From: Fistulifera solaris
Taxonomy: Eukaryota > Bacillariophyta > Bacillariophyceae > Naviculales > Stauroneidaceae
Direction of reading: 5' to 3'
Assembly (NCBI GenBank): GCA_030295235.1
Contig: AP026143.1
Location: 794,320-858,319 of the forward strand
Length of the DNA: 64,000 nucleotides
The position numbers and the translations under genes are program-made. The notes beneath the pieces are model-generated. The model was not told where the DNA came from and did not search any database. It was given only the letters and a program-made list of their open reading frames with translations. Below are positions 43,904 through 53,932 of the stretch, one piece after another; the stretch's first letter is position 1; every line of letters begins with the position of its first letter.

Positions 43904-45017
43904 ATTCGATACTGAAAAGTACGAATAAATTCACGATCGAAGGAGCGAGGAATCGGTGCAAACTAACGACGCAATTGTTTTCTCAAGTAAAGTAAGGGGC
44001 CAGAGAATCGTCCAATTGACGTAGAGAATCGCAACAAGTAGAGAAAAATTGATTTTTCGAAATGAACAGAAAATGCAATAAAAAAGCCAATGATGATGAT
44101 TATCAGGTACTTGTAGTCGTTCAGTCGACTAACATCGCGTTTTTCGCAGCAACAAAAAGAAAAAGCACACGCTATCGTCGCGATCGGCGGCGATCGAGAC
44201 GAAAAGAAAAAACCGACGGATGACAAGCAGACAAACTAATGAGTGTCAATTTTGATCATATCATTCCGCGTTGTTTGAACACCAATGTTAACATTACTTT
44301 ACCCGACATCGCTAATGCATGTAATCAAACATTACTTGAACGTACTTTGACAGAGCAACATGTAGCATCTGAAAACTACAAGGCTTCCAGTGTCTACGCG
44401 GATTGGACGTAGCCGCCGTAGGAAATTTATCTCTGCAGGGGTACCCGGATATCGTGTTTTTCGCCATCATCCATTTCTCGTATTTACAGTTCATAAATGT
44501 CAACTTCTTCTTGCGCACCGTGCTGATTCCTATCATGCAGCAATGAATACTTTCGATTTGGAAACAAAACGTTGATGGAGCGAATGATGCAAAGCATTTG
44601 AATGTACGTAATTCCACGTTGCTCTCGTAGGAAATTTATCGACAGATGGGAACCCGGATATTGTATGTTATTTCGATCCCGCATTTCACGCGTCGTTTGG
44701 ACAACAATGTCAACAAAACGATAATGTTTGCCCAACATCTCTTTATGCGAGCCATGCAACAATAATCGACGTTCAATAGACAAAGAACATGCCACAATGG
44801 AAAGATACAACGCTTCTGTAGGGTATTTATTGATTTTTTATGCCTAGAAAAGTACCGGTAGTCGCGATAAACCGGTCCTGACAATCTAGAGTAGGGACTT
44901 GTGACGGAAATACATGACATGGCGTACCCGAATTGAATAAATCGTTTAAACGACATCAGCGAGGAACATTCCAGCGCTTCGTAAGTTAGACTGTATGTGC
45001 AACTTTATCTTGCAAGG
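43904..45017. other. Intergenic with degenerate repeat array
   Basis: No gene is supported. The region 44260-44800 holds the most extended copy of the CGTAGG-AAATTTATC repeat (separate entry). The remainder is AT-rich. Confidence 0.4.
44260..44800 (+). repeat. Dispersed CGTAGG-AAATTTATC repeat, extended copy
   Basis: The pair of half-units (left near 44407-44450, right near 44600-44660) matches 16755-17060, including CCGCCGTAGGAAATTTATC and TCTGCAGGGGTACCCGGA. Flanking words (AACACCAATGTTAAC, GACAACAATGTCAAC, ATGCAACAATAATCGA) suggest further degenerate half-units of about 210-230 bp on both sides, so this may be a decayed tandem array. Confidence 0.6.
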
Positions 45018-47042
45018 TCAATGTTTTGTAGAATCGTCAAGGCCACAGTCGGCATCAAGCACCAACGGGGTGTGCAGGAACAGCGTGAGGGCCCTGACTC
45101 CCTTCCAAGTAATATCCGTGTTTCGAAGACACAACCATTTCAAACTTGAATGTCCCATAACTGCCTTCGCAATATCCAAGGCAGCCATATCCGTGATACG
45201 ATTACCATCCAGCCGAAGGTCTTCCAGCTTTGTAATGCAGTGAAGGTGAGATAGTCCTGCGTCATTAATTCGGTTGTTTGCGACGTTCAGCGAAATCAAA
45301 CTAGGGTGATTTTTGCTATCCGTAAATACGCTTTTGCATATCTCCTGGAAGCCGAGGTCACCAATAGAATTCCCTTCCAGGTCGAGTCGTAATAAAGAGG
45401 CATTGTCAGCCAACGCCCGCGCGATCTGCAGTGACCCCTCCCCGAGATCACATCGTTTCAAAGACAGGCAGCGAATTGTTGTATTCTTCAGCAGAGCTTT
45501 GGCCAACGCAACAGCCCCGTTAAATCCAAGCGGGGTATCTTTAATGTAAAGCCGTTGCAGATTCACTTCATTTGCTGCAACGACACACTCGGAAAGTCTC
45601 CCGACACTGCGGCACGAAACCATGGATCCTCCAAACGATGCGCTCGTTACACACGGTTTGAACTTCGCTAGACTGACCATGATAGCCAGCAGCTCTTCGT
45701 CGCCATGCCTTTTCTTCGTCAAATCGAAACAGATCATTTTCTTTTCCTTAATATCGCGCAATATCTTTCCTAACCATCCTTTTTTATTTTCCCGGAAAGC
45801 AAAAGCAGCATGGAGTTGATTCTCAGCTTCATCTGTCAAGACATTCTGTTCGAAATAGAGCGTCTTTAGTTTGATCGGGTGGCAACATACGACATGAATA
45901 AATGGTGATGGATCTCTCATTTGATTTCCAACCAAGTTCAACACCTCGAGAGCCATGTCAGCCTTGAGAGACTCGGCTAAAACCTTCATGCCGCTATCAC
46001 AAATGAAGTTACACTTCAGATTCAAATGAGTTAGCGCTGAATTTTGCATCAGCATTTCGGCCAAGAACCCAGCGCCCGCGTCTTTAATTCCATTCCACGA
46101 TACATCCAAACTTTGCAAGCACGTGTCCTCGTTTTCAATGATGCCCTGAGCGATCAAACGCACACCATTATCGCCAATACTATTCCGAGATAAGTTCAAC
46201 TCTCTCAAGGTGTGACTGAATTTCAAGACAACGCCAAACGCTTCGGCTCCTTCGGTCTCGATGTTATTGTCCATCAAATTCAAAATTTGTAGTGACTTGT
46301 TGTGTCCTTTGATAAACGCGTCAGCTAGATGGTAAGCTCCGCTATAGCCAATCTTGTTGTTGCTTAGATCGAGGACTTCCAGTAAGCATTCGGGTGCAGC
46401 TAGCACTTCACCAATGATATGCGCACCCCTGTCTCCCAGCTTATTTTGCGATAAATCTAGACGCACGAGACGGCCAAGATAGAGACCCATACTCTTTATG
46501 GATCGTCCAAAACTGTTGTGCGAAAGGGACAGCTCACGTAAGGAGTGTTCTGCTCTTAACAGCGAGGCAATCACCGATGCACCTTTGGGTCCTAGCTTAT
46601 TGTTGGATAAATGAATCGACTCTAAGAGGCATGTCGGCAACAGCAAGGCGTGGTTAAGCAAGAACGAAAGCCCTTCCGGCTTGATTTCATTATCCGATAA
46701 ATCAATCTCACGAAGCAGTTCGGTTTGTTGAATAATGCGAGCCAGCGAAGGAACCGATTCTGTTGTCAAGCCGTTCTTTGGCAGCTTGAGAGACCTTAGT
46801 TTGACTATTTCGTGATTTTCGAAGAGAATAGTATGTAACTTTGCGACATCTTCATTTTGGAAAACGTGCGAGCAATGAATCTTCTCGATTTGCGCAATGT
46901 TGTTGGCGAGATACTGAAGGATTTCGTCGCTATTAACAAATGATTCGTCCGATGGTATCTTGTCGAATTTTGCGACGGCTGTATTCATCGCTTTTGTAGC
47001 AACTAAATAATCACATACTCCGTGCTGCTTTGGCAATTGCAC
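45018..47042 (-). CDS. Large RI-type LRR protein (NLRC3/NOD-like LRR only)
   Basis: An uninterrupted 674-aa frame made almost entirely of ribonuclease-inhibitor-type leucine-rich repeats of about 28 residues: LREIDLSDNEIKPEGLSFLL, LESIHLSNNKLGPKGASVIA, LEVLDLSNNKIGYSGAYHLA, LRELNLSRNSIGDNGVRLIA and others, in two blocks separated by a less regular stretch at about residues 395-460. There is no NACHT, TIR or kinase domain, no signal peptide and no TM segment, so it is probably a soluble, horseshoe-shaped binding protein. Such LRR-only proteins are abundant in stramenopiles; the ligand is unknown. It is divergent from the DUF1415 gene with a 341-bp shared upstream region. Confidence 0.82.
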   Translation of the reverse strand: MQLPKQHGVCDYLVATKAMNTAVAKFDKIPSDESFVNSDEILQYLANNIAQIEKIHCSHVFQNEDVAKLHTILFENHEIVKLRSLKLPKNGLTTESVPSLARIIQQTELLREIDLSDNEIKPEGLSFLLNHALLLPTCLLESIHLSNNKLGPKGASVIASLLRAEHSLRELSLSHNSFGRSIKSMGLYLGRLVRLDLSQNKLGDRGAHIIGEVLAAPECLLEVLDLSNNKIGYSGAYHLADAFIKGHNKSLQILNLMDNNIETEGAEAFGVVLKFSHTLRELNLSRNSIGDNGVRLIAQGIIENEDTCLQSLDVSWNGIKDAGAGFLAEMLMQNSALTHLNLKCNFICDSGMKVLAESLKADMALEVLNLVGNQMRDPSPFIHVVCCHPIKLKTLYFEQNVLTDEAENQLHAAFAFRENKKGWLGKILRDIKEKKMICFDLTKKRHGDEELLAIMVSLAKFKPCVTSASFGGSMVSCRSVGRLSECVVAANEVNLQRLYIKDTPLGFNGAVALAKALLKNTTIRCLSLKRCDLGEGSLQIARALADNASLLRLDLEGNSIGDLGFQEICKSVFTDSKNHPSLISLNVANNRINDAGLSHLHCITKLEDLRLDGNRITDMAALDIAKAVMGHSSLKWLCLRNTDITWKGVRALTLFLHTPLVLDADCGLDDSTKH

Positions 47043-47383
47043 CTAACAGGCAGCAAAAAGAGCGCGCTGGCTGTGTTTGTAATCTGAAAAATATCACTTT
47101 CGACGAGAATGAATACACTAATGATGGTTCTTCATTTGGTTGGTTTTGCGATTGTTGCTGTTGCAAACGAGAGAGCGCGCGAGGCTTGTTGTTTGTGATC
47201 GAGCGGACGACGTCGTAGCAAAAAGCGTAAATGAATCTTAGCGGTACTCGTCACTCCTTCTCCGCAACAAATGAACGACGCGCAACCTTTTCCCCATTCA
47301 TTCGGCACAATCATCATTCTTTTAATTAATGCACAGAATTATTCTTTTCAAAAGCTGTTGCTTTCGCAGAATAATACAATCAT
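47043..47383. promoter_or_regulatory. Shared divergent promoter region
   Basis: A 341-bp region between the divergently transcribed LRR protein and DUF1415 gene. I see no sharp motif. It must contain both transcription starts unless there are unseen upstream exons. Confidence 0.4.
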
Positions 47384-48661
47384 ATGTCGTGTTCTCCTTG
47401 GCTGCGCTGGCTATCCTTCGTCTGTTATTGTTGCACTTTCTGGCTGCAAAGTCCATCGACGGCGTCGTCGCTTGCCTTCATCTCGTCACACAGCAATCTT
47501 CATCGTAAGCGATCAGCTTCTTCGTTACGACAAGAGCCGCATCAACAAGAGGAAAATATTCAAGTATTTGATGCACCAAAGGAATGCCCTTATTCGATGC
47601 GGTTTTCACCGCAACGGATTAATTTGACGCGACCCAAAAAATTGCCTCGTAACAATATCCTCGGATTGCCCTCTTTCTTTCCGGGACGTCGAAGTCGTTT
47701 CGAGCAAGCTATCTCCTGTGAACGATTAGAATGGTGCGAAGAAACAGATGGCCTCGCTCTCCTTGCTCGGCTTTTTCATACAGCAGCCACCGCAGCCGAA
47801 AATAATCTTGTCATGGCTTTTCCGGATGCGTCATCGTATTCTTTGCTCCACAACGCTGTCGAGATTCTTGGCCCATACGCTCCACAATGGGATCTACAAA
47901 TCATATGGGGGCCTCTGCCGCATATGAAATTCACTAAAACACTCAATTCGGATTCAGCAAACAACAATCAGCACGACAGAGCGTGGGTTGACAGCGAAAC
48001 TCACCAGAGACGCACTCAAGCATGGGTCCAACGTCTTCTTGTCACGCATGGGATTTGTCCGTATACGCGCACTGACACAAAGTCCGGACAAGGGATATCA
48101 GGAGTCCCTGTTGCACCAATTGCTTACAGTGCCACACCTGCTACTTCGTTGCTAGAAATTGTTTCCGTTGCCCTCACCACGATTCAACACGATATGCTCG
48201 ACGTTGGACCAGAGCAAACGAGTAGTATTCTTCTCGCTGCGCCGGAGTTCGACAGCCGTTTGGAAGAATGGAGTGGGCCTTTCTTTTCTATATTGCAAGC
48301 CTGCATAGTAGCGGTCTCGTTGACGGACACGATTGGCGTCGTTTGCTTTCATCCCGAGTACAAAGTATCTGACGGTCAAACCTGGCCCGGTTTTGGGCAC
48401 ATGCACAGCGTTCCGAAATTGCAGCAATTGACGGATATTGAATCTTGGGATGAAGCTGCCGCAGGAGGCGCTTGGCAACGTCGAACCCCGCACGCGACAT
48501 TGAATGTACTATGGGCGCCACAACTCGCTTTGGCAGAAAAGCAGCGGAAAACAACAAGCCTGTATCGAGAAAATATTCGAAAGCTAGTGCACGGTATTGG
48601 TGTTGAGAATTTGCAGATAGATTTGGAACGAGAGCGGAGGCTGTTCGAAATTGTTGAGTGA
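47384..48661 (+). CDS. DUF1415-family protein, probably plastid-targeted
   Basis: A single-exon frame of 425 aa. The region from about 210 to 350 matches the plan of the bacterial and algal DUF1415 family: WVQRLLVTHGICPYTR (equivalent to the W-x-GLNLCPFA motif), a central ILLAAPEFDS strand, IGVVCFHPEYKV (equivalent to the FHPDYQF motif) and HMHSVPKLQQL. The N-terminus has a hydrophobic stretch and SSLA before F (about residues 28-32), resembling a diatom plastid bipartite presequence. The DUF1415 core is embedded in ~160 extra N-terminal residues that contain FHTAATAAENNLVMAFPDA. The biochemical role of the family is not established. There is no frame break. Confidence 0.72.
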   Translation: MSCSPWLRWLSFVCYCCTFWLQSPSTASSLAFISSHSNLHRKRSASSLRQEPHQQEENIQVFDAPKECPYSMRFSPQRINLTRPKKLPRNNILGLPSFFPGRRSRFEQAISCERLEWCEETDGLALLARLFHTAATAAENNLVMAFPDASSYSLLHNAVEILGPYAPQWDLQIIWGPLPHMKFTKTLNSDSANNNQHDRAWVDSETHQRRTQAWVQRLLVTHGICPYTRTDTKSGQGISGVPVAPIAYSATPATSLLEIVSVALTTIQHDMLDVGPEQTSSILLAAPEFDSRLEEWSGPFFSILQACIVAVSLTDTIGVVCFHPEYKVSDGQTWPGFGHMHSVPKLQQLTDIESWDEAAAGGAWQRRTPHATLNVLWAPQLALAEKQRKTTSLYRENIRKLVHGIGVENLQIDLERERRLFEIVE

Positions 48662-49430
48662 TTTCCCTTAGCAGGTCCAAGTTCAAAACTAGAAAGATCA
48701 GATGAATCCGATCTAAGCAATATCATCTAATTAATTGATATAATGAATGTGTATGGCTTCGGATATATATCCTTGTATTTGATTGACAGAAAGAGTTTCA
48801 TAAGCAGCTATGATGGTCAATAACGACGGGTAAAAGACACAGGTCTCTACTTGTTGCGCAGATACCACCTGCTTCATCAAACCGAATAGTCAGATGTCAT
48901 TATAACTTAAATGACGATTGGCCGCTCAAAATAGTTGGATCGAGATTCGATTCATTGCAAACAAGTTGGCAAATGACGGCGGTCAGAACTGAATTTGACG
49001 TGTAGCAAGTAATCTTGATAAACTTCCTGCGCGTTACTCATGAAAGCCCGCCTAGAAAGGCGCACTCCTTGTTATTGCATAGCTCACTTTAATTCATAAC
49101 CAAACTAAATAGCAGTTTCCGTTATTCGATCATGTCCGGTAAAGTGGTTTGATTTATGGTCGATCCAGTCTTCTTCCGAATTAATCATTCAAAGGAAAAT
49201 GCATCGAGGCGATTGTTCTGTTGATCAGACTCGACTCTAGCCAATCGTTGTTGACGTAGTAAAAGCAGCGGTTGAGCGTTTATTACAACACACCCACCTT
49301 CACTCTCATTATAGCGTCGAGATCGCATCAAGCCGTTAATGTGGCGGTGATGAATTTTATCCCTCATCGTTTTGGCGGAACGCACATTACCGTATCTCCA
49401 ATTCACGCAGCAATGACGAACATAAGGTAC
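48662..49430. other. Intergenic left of the transposon
   Basis: About 770 bp up to the left terminal inverted repeat. No supported gene; the region marks the transition from the gene-rich arm to the accessory arm. Confidence 0.4.
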
Positions 49431-49466
49431 GTTCTTATCACCGCACATGTGCAGCACATGTGCACA
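49431..49466 (+). repeat. Left terminal inverted repeat
   Basis: Begins GTTCTTATCACCGCACATG and includes an internal palindromic CACATGTG pair. The reverse complement of the right end matches over 36 positions with two differences. Confidence 0.85.
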
Positions 49467-49723
49467 TTGCGCGCCCGCCTGCCATTGAATTGCTGGTGCC
49501 TCCAAAACACACACTCTTATCAGTGCACATTTCTCTTGCAACTGCACATCTTTTTGATGTCACAGCAGACATAAAAATTTCTAAATAACAATACCGGTCT
49601 TCATTTCTCCCCCCTTTATTTCATCGCAAGTTTTGTTGCCATCTTTTTGTTTTTGTCAAATCTCTTCTAATCTTTGTCTTGATCATTTATCAAGCTTCTT
49701 ACATTCTGGTTTGAATAACATAA

Positions 49724-50992
49724 TGACTCGCTATACTACAAAGACTATGAAGGTATTGGAAACGACCAGTACTAGTCGTTTTCACAAAAATTTAGAGGAG
49801 TGCATCATGTTGAGATATGTTGCTCGCAAGAAGCGCCTCCGGAAATTGATGCTAGCTGCCAGTATTGTTCTAAATACAAGAGAACCCAAGGTAGTCTACG
49901 AACGTATGGACTGGGATCTTTATGTTCAACGGCTGATGAGACAATCTGAAAAACAATTTTCCCGGAAGAACAGGATGCAGATCCAGTCGTTTTTGTTGTT
50001 GGTTGACTTGATTTCGCCTTACCTTCCTGTTCATTACTCTTCTGGGATAGCGGGGACACAGCCGATCCCTGTTGAAGTTCAGCTTCACATGCTCCTACGC
50101 TGGCTTGCTGGCGGGTCATACATCGGCGTGAGAGCGATCAAATGGGTCTCAGCATGCAGTCATTTTACCGATTGCTTCATAAAGTGATGCGGGCGATTGT
50201 CGAATGTGACGCCCTTAAACTTCATTTTCCAACGACGCCGGCCGAAATAGACGAAGCAGCTAAGAAGTTCATGGCCATTTCCTCGCATGGAATAATGAAG
50301 GGGTGTATTGGGTGCCTCGATGGATACCATTTAGAGACACGAGCTCCAAATAGTTCGGAAACTAAAACGGCCATGGCTCATTTTTCTGGTCATTACGGTT
50401 CGTACGGAGTCAATATACAAGCTGTGTGCGATGAGAGATCTCGTTTTCTCTATATTGATACTGGAGGGGTCGGGAGTTGCAGTGATAGTCGGGCTTTCGA
50501 CAACACCCAGTTGCCAAAGTTGGTTGCTAACTTACCTTACTGGAAATATATAGTGGCAGACAGCGCATACACCTGTACAACCAAGATTTTGACTCCTTTA
50601 CAGGATCCCAGAGATCTGATCGATCAAAGAGCGACTTCAATTACTTCCTCAGTCAGCTTCGAATGAAGATCGAATGTGCGTTCGGTATAATGACGCAACG
50701 CTGCCGTGTACTTCGGTCATTGGTTTTGATCAAACAAACCCGAATTTATACGTTTATTCAGTGTATTGCTCGGCTACATAACTTCTGTATTGATCAAAAG
50801 GACAAGGCACATACCTTCTTTGATAGCCCACAGGGGGAGGGCGCCCGACCTGCCGTAAGCGAGCCTGCGAACTTGGAGCGCCAGTGCGTACAAAGGAATT
50901 CCAACCTTGTCCGACAAGCAATCGTCGACCAGATCATTGAAAAGGGGGTAGCCCGAACCTCCCGTAACCTAACTAGAAACGGTGGATACTAA
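49724..50992 (+). CDS. Harbinger DDE transposase (two frame breaks)
   Basis: Read as 49724 to about 50140, about 50142-50615 in a second frame, and about 50620-50992 in a third. The N-terminal helical part ends LHMLLRWLAGGSYIGVRAIK. The nuclease domain has GCIGCLDGYHLETRAP (first Asp), IVADSAYTCTTKILTPL (second Asp) and SQLRMKIECAFGIMTQRCRVLR (Glu), the DDE_Tnp_4 triad spacing, so all catalytic acids are present. Break 1 lies at ATCAAATGGGT (one base missing) and break 2 between GATCTG and GATCGA (one base missing); correcting both gives DFNYFLSQLRMKIECAFG. Without correction the protein would be truncated. The enzyme would cut at the terminal repeats together with its accessory partner. Confidence 0.8.
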
Positions 50993-51030
50993 TCGGAGTA
51001 AGTTCAACATTCATTCACGTGGTTACGTTC

Positions 51031-52954
51031 TTATTTAAACCTCTCACGAGTAGGATTTTTATTGGCATTCGGAAACAGAATAGCTTTAAGCTCTTCCTTC
51101 CTATTCATATACATCGTCAAATCTTTTCTGTAATACTCCACGCGGTGCTGTGGAGGATTGTTGTCAAGTATGTCAAACAAGCGTTCAAGACGATTGTCCA
51201 CGTCTTTGAGTTCTTCTCGTGTCGGCCCTCTTCTCATCTTGGCGACGCTCTTCTTCAAGATCATACGTTGATTGAGCGAATTGCAACTTTTTGACCTCGA
51301 ATTCATGCGACTGCTTGTATTGCTCAACCAGATCCTTGATGCCCGATTGTTCTGACTCCCGATCGACGACCAACTCCTTCAAGAGATCCGTGAAAGCCTT
51401 TTCCTTCTTGCGCTTGTTTCCAGTGGCTTCTGTTGTATGCGCATTGCCGTTTCGTCCTTCCCTGATCCGGGAAGATCGGCCTCAACGACCTCGATAACGT
51501 TAGGTCTCTCTTTTAGGCACAAATGAAAGTAATACATAACAAGATTACCGTTTGTGAATTGATAGAAATCGTTCGAGTGCTGCCCAGATGCAGTGTAGTT
51601 CTTCTTGTGCCTATTGTATTCGGCACAACACGCTTTCCACATTTCTCGCAACTTCTTCCAGGAATGCTCACAGTAGTGATTAAGATCAAGACCAGGGCGG
51701 TCCTTGAAGTACTCGTTGTCTTCGTACTTGTTTATTCCATATTCTTCTATCGAATCAACATAAGACTCACGCACGGGTCTCCAGAACCACTGTTGATGTT
51801 TTATCGTTCGCGTTGTCTGAGGTGTCCCTTCCTTCTCCTTTCTTCATCAAGTTCTCTAAGCCCTTCACATGTTCGGGTGAGAAGACAACATTGAACAAAC
51901 GCATTTTGCAGTTAGCAGTCGCTTTATCGGGCGCGACTTTCTGTTTTCCGTGTTTTCCAAGATTGTTGCCGGGGGGCGGTCTTCCCATTTGATCCCATTC
52001 ATCATATTCCTTCTCCATGACTTTAATCATTTCGTGTTTTGGCATATTGCGCGTGCCCACTCCAGTGCACTGTGAAACAATAGTGCGCATTGCTTGGGCG
52101 GAGATCTCTTTCCATGTCTTGCTGTCGTAACCAACAACCTTTCCGTCGGTGTCGAAGAAAAGTCGGAACAAGGAGTTGACAGGTTTTCCGTCACTGTCGG
52201 GAACGTCAGAGTTTGTGGGTGACGATTTCTTTTTCTTGCTGGTGGATGATGCTTTCTTTGACGCGGTCACCTTAGCCGCTGGCTTGCCGTCGGTGCTCAG
52301 ATCGTCATCAGTAGGATCCGGCGGGGGAAACTCACCATCGTCTAGGGGCACAAGTTCGGCGAAGCAATGGAGTTTGTGGGGGCGCTTCCTGTGCAAGCGT
52401 CCCAACTCCAAGTCCTCCATTTCGGATTCAGATTCATTGGAAGAGTCATCTGGTTTTGGACAACGAGCCACAGGACGTTTGGCGTGGGTTACCTGTGGAG
52501 TAAACGAATCGTCATCGTCCGAGTCATCCGAAGGAAGACTATGTCCTCTTGCAGGAATCTTTCTTCCCAGATCACAACCATACCCTTCAGGGCAAATAAC
52601 ACGGCCAGCGTCGTCGTATGGATGGCCGCAGCCAAATTCGCTGTTGTGTAATTGAAAGCCACACTTTACGCACTTGTATCGGTTGCGAAGTTCAAATTTG
52701 TTTTGACATCGCCGGATGTCCGAGATCACAATAACCTTTTTTACGTTGCCCGCTTGGTCATCAGTGGGCGCTTCCTCGGATGTAGGCGCTTCAAACATCA
52801 CTTCCTTTGACGGGGCTGCCTTCTTCGGCTTTCCCTTTGCGGTCGGAGCTTTGGTTTTCACCGTTGCGGCCGTCTCTGTCTTGTTATTCACCGACTTTGC
52901 ATTCCCTTTCGTGGGATGGCCTGTCACAGGATGTTTCCCAACTCTTTCCGACAT
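51031..52954 (-). CDS. Transposon accessory DNA-binding protein (three frame breaks)
   Basis: Read from 52954 through frames ending at 51767, 51379, 51185 and 51031. The N-terminus is Lys/Pro-rich (PTKGNAKSVNNKTE; KGKPKKAAP). A Cys/His cluster follows (YKCVKCGF...EFGCGHPY...VICPEGYGC), likely a zinc finger. A conserved central region has MRLFNVVFSPEHVKGLENL, then WFWRPVRESYVDS, DLNHYCEHSWKKLREMWKACCAEYNRHKKNYTASG (helical, like the Myb/SANT-linked partner proteins of Harbinger elements), and a C-terminal coiled coil (LKELVVDRESEQ...VDNRLERLFDILDNNPPQ...EYYRKD). Breaks lie at an AAAA run (about 51800), near 51425-51450, and near 51290. Such partner proteins bring the transposase to DNA and to the nucleus. 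The exact fold is inferred. Confidence 0.65.
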
Positions 52955-53277
52955 TTTCTTGACCGGCGGGGCTTTAAATGCAGCACCACAAACAATTTGC
53001 TGTTGTTATCCGAGCAAAGGCTGGTTGGAAGAAACGAAGCGGGGGGTGGCAATTAAGAGAGCAAGCCAACATGGAAATAGGGACGAAAAATTTTGCGTTG
53101 TTTTTTTGTTAGGATGCATTCGTGAACGATCGAAAATCGTCCGTGTGCAAGACTCCCAACGATGTGCAACGATGTGCATAATTCTAAATAATTGATGAGT
53201 TTTGCTATTTTCATCGAGCCGGTGCACACCAAAAAATGACCGACAGGCGCGCATTTTCCGGGTTAGTTCGAAAAATA

Positions 53278-53313
53278 TGTGCAAATGTGCTGCACATGTG
53301 CAGTGATAAGAAC
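53278..53313 (-). repeat. Right terminal inverted repeat
   Basis: Reverse complement of the left terminal repeat, ending GTGATAAGAAC at 53313. Immediately outside it begins the G-rich AACCCTAAG... block shared with the RusA copies. Confidence 0.85.
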
Positions 53314-53450
53314 AACCCTAAGAAAGTAAGGGTTAGAAATTTGGGAATTGGGATATGGAACTTAGGGTTAGGAATTTGGAAATTGGGATACGGAACTTGG
53401 AACATGGAAAAGGAACTTAGAACTAGGTAAATAGGAAGCTGGAACCAGTA
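53314..53450 (+). repeat. G-rich block with telomere-like GTTAGG words, copy 1
   Basis: Contains AGTAAGGGTTAGAAATTTGG, then GGGATATGGAACTTAG and GGTTAGGAATTTGGAAATTG, then AACTTAGAACTAGGTAAATA. The same ordered words recur at about 62440-62600. Each copy precedes a RusA-like reading frame on the minus strand. It is AT/GT-rich and not coding. Confidence 0.7.
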
Positions 53451-53544
53451 AACGAGGGGAGTAAGGAAGATGGAAGTGAAGGAAATGATGAAAATAAGGG
53501 AAAATATAAAAGGTGACGGAAAATGCAAATCAAACTATCTTTTT

Positions 53545-53932
53545 TTATTTTGTGGTGCAACAGAGACAACTGCAGCTCTGCGTGGGTGCGTTCGGGTCCA
53601 TTTCGCAGACTTTGATCAATGTTGTACCAACATGAACGGTGTCCTCTTTGTAGATTTGCTGGGTGTGATCGTAGAGCTTTGTTGTAGTGAGTTGGACCAC
53701 CGAAGCATCATTACGGAAGGCGATTCCTTGTAGTGCATCCAAAACAAGCTTGACGCCAATTGTCAATGTCGGGAGCATGCGTGACAAACTTTGGGGCATT
53801 GCTTTTCAAAGGCCATGGTTCTCCCGCGGGCCTGACCATGAAGTGGTGCTTCGGACGTGGAAAGTAGAACTTGACGGTAATGGCGCACGGGTTGCCATTG
53901 CAACGAAAGATACCAGCAGGGGCTTGCATCAA
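53545..53932 (-). pseudogene. RusA-like Holliday-junction resolvase (frame break)
   Basis: Two overlapping minus-strand frames, 53932-53711 and 53799-53545, form one protein of about 125 aa. The first has GIFRCNGNPCAITVKFYFPRPKHHFM (RusA N-terminal strand with FPRPK) then APKFVTHAPDIDN. The second continues VKLVLDALQGIAFRNDASVV and LTTTKLY. The KPDIDNLVK-LVLDAL pattern is the RusA signature, with the Asp residues that bind metal. The switch is at AATTGGCGTC (one extra base). RusA resolves four-way DNA junctions; it is known in bacteria and phage and also in some eukaryotic genomes. Whether it is a relic or an assembly error is unsettled. The 5' end is uncertain. Confidence 0.6.

Larger units (their letters stand above)
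49431..53313. mobile_element. PIF/Harbinger-type DNA transposon
   Basis: A 3.9-kb element bounded by inverted repeats of about 36 bp (49431-49466 and about 53278-53313) that start GTTCTTATCAC and contain CACATGTGCAGCACAT; I count two mismatches. It encodes a DDE transposase on the plus strand and, converging from the other end, a Zn-finger/coiled-coil accessory protein on the minus strand. A two-gene layout (transposase plus a DNA-binding partner) is the defining feature of PIF/Harbinger elements. The expected 3-bp TWA target-site duplication is not clear at the ends I chose: flanks read TAC on the left and AAC on the right. Both genes have single-base frame changes. Confidence 0.82.

Noticed and set aside
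53330-53420. Interpretation of GTTAGG words as a true internal telomere
   Set aside because: Only isolated GGGTTAGG words within a longer G-rich block, no tandem TTAGGG run.
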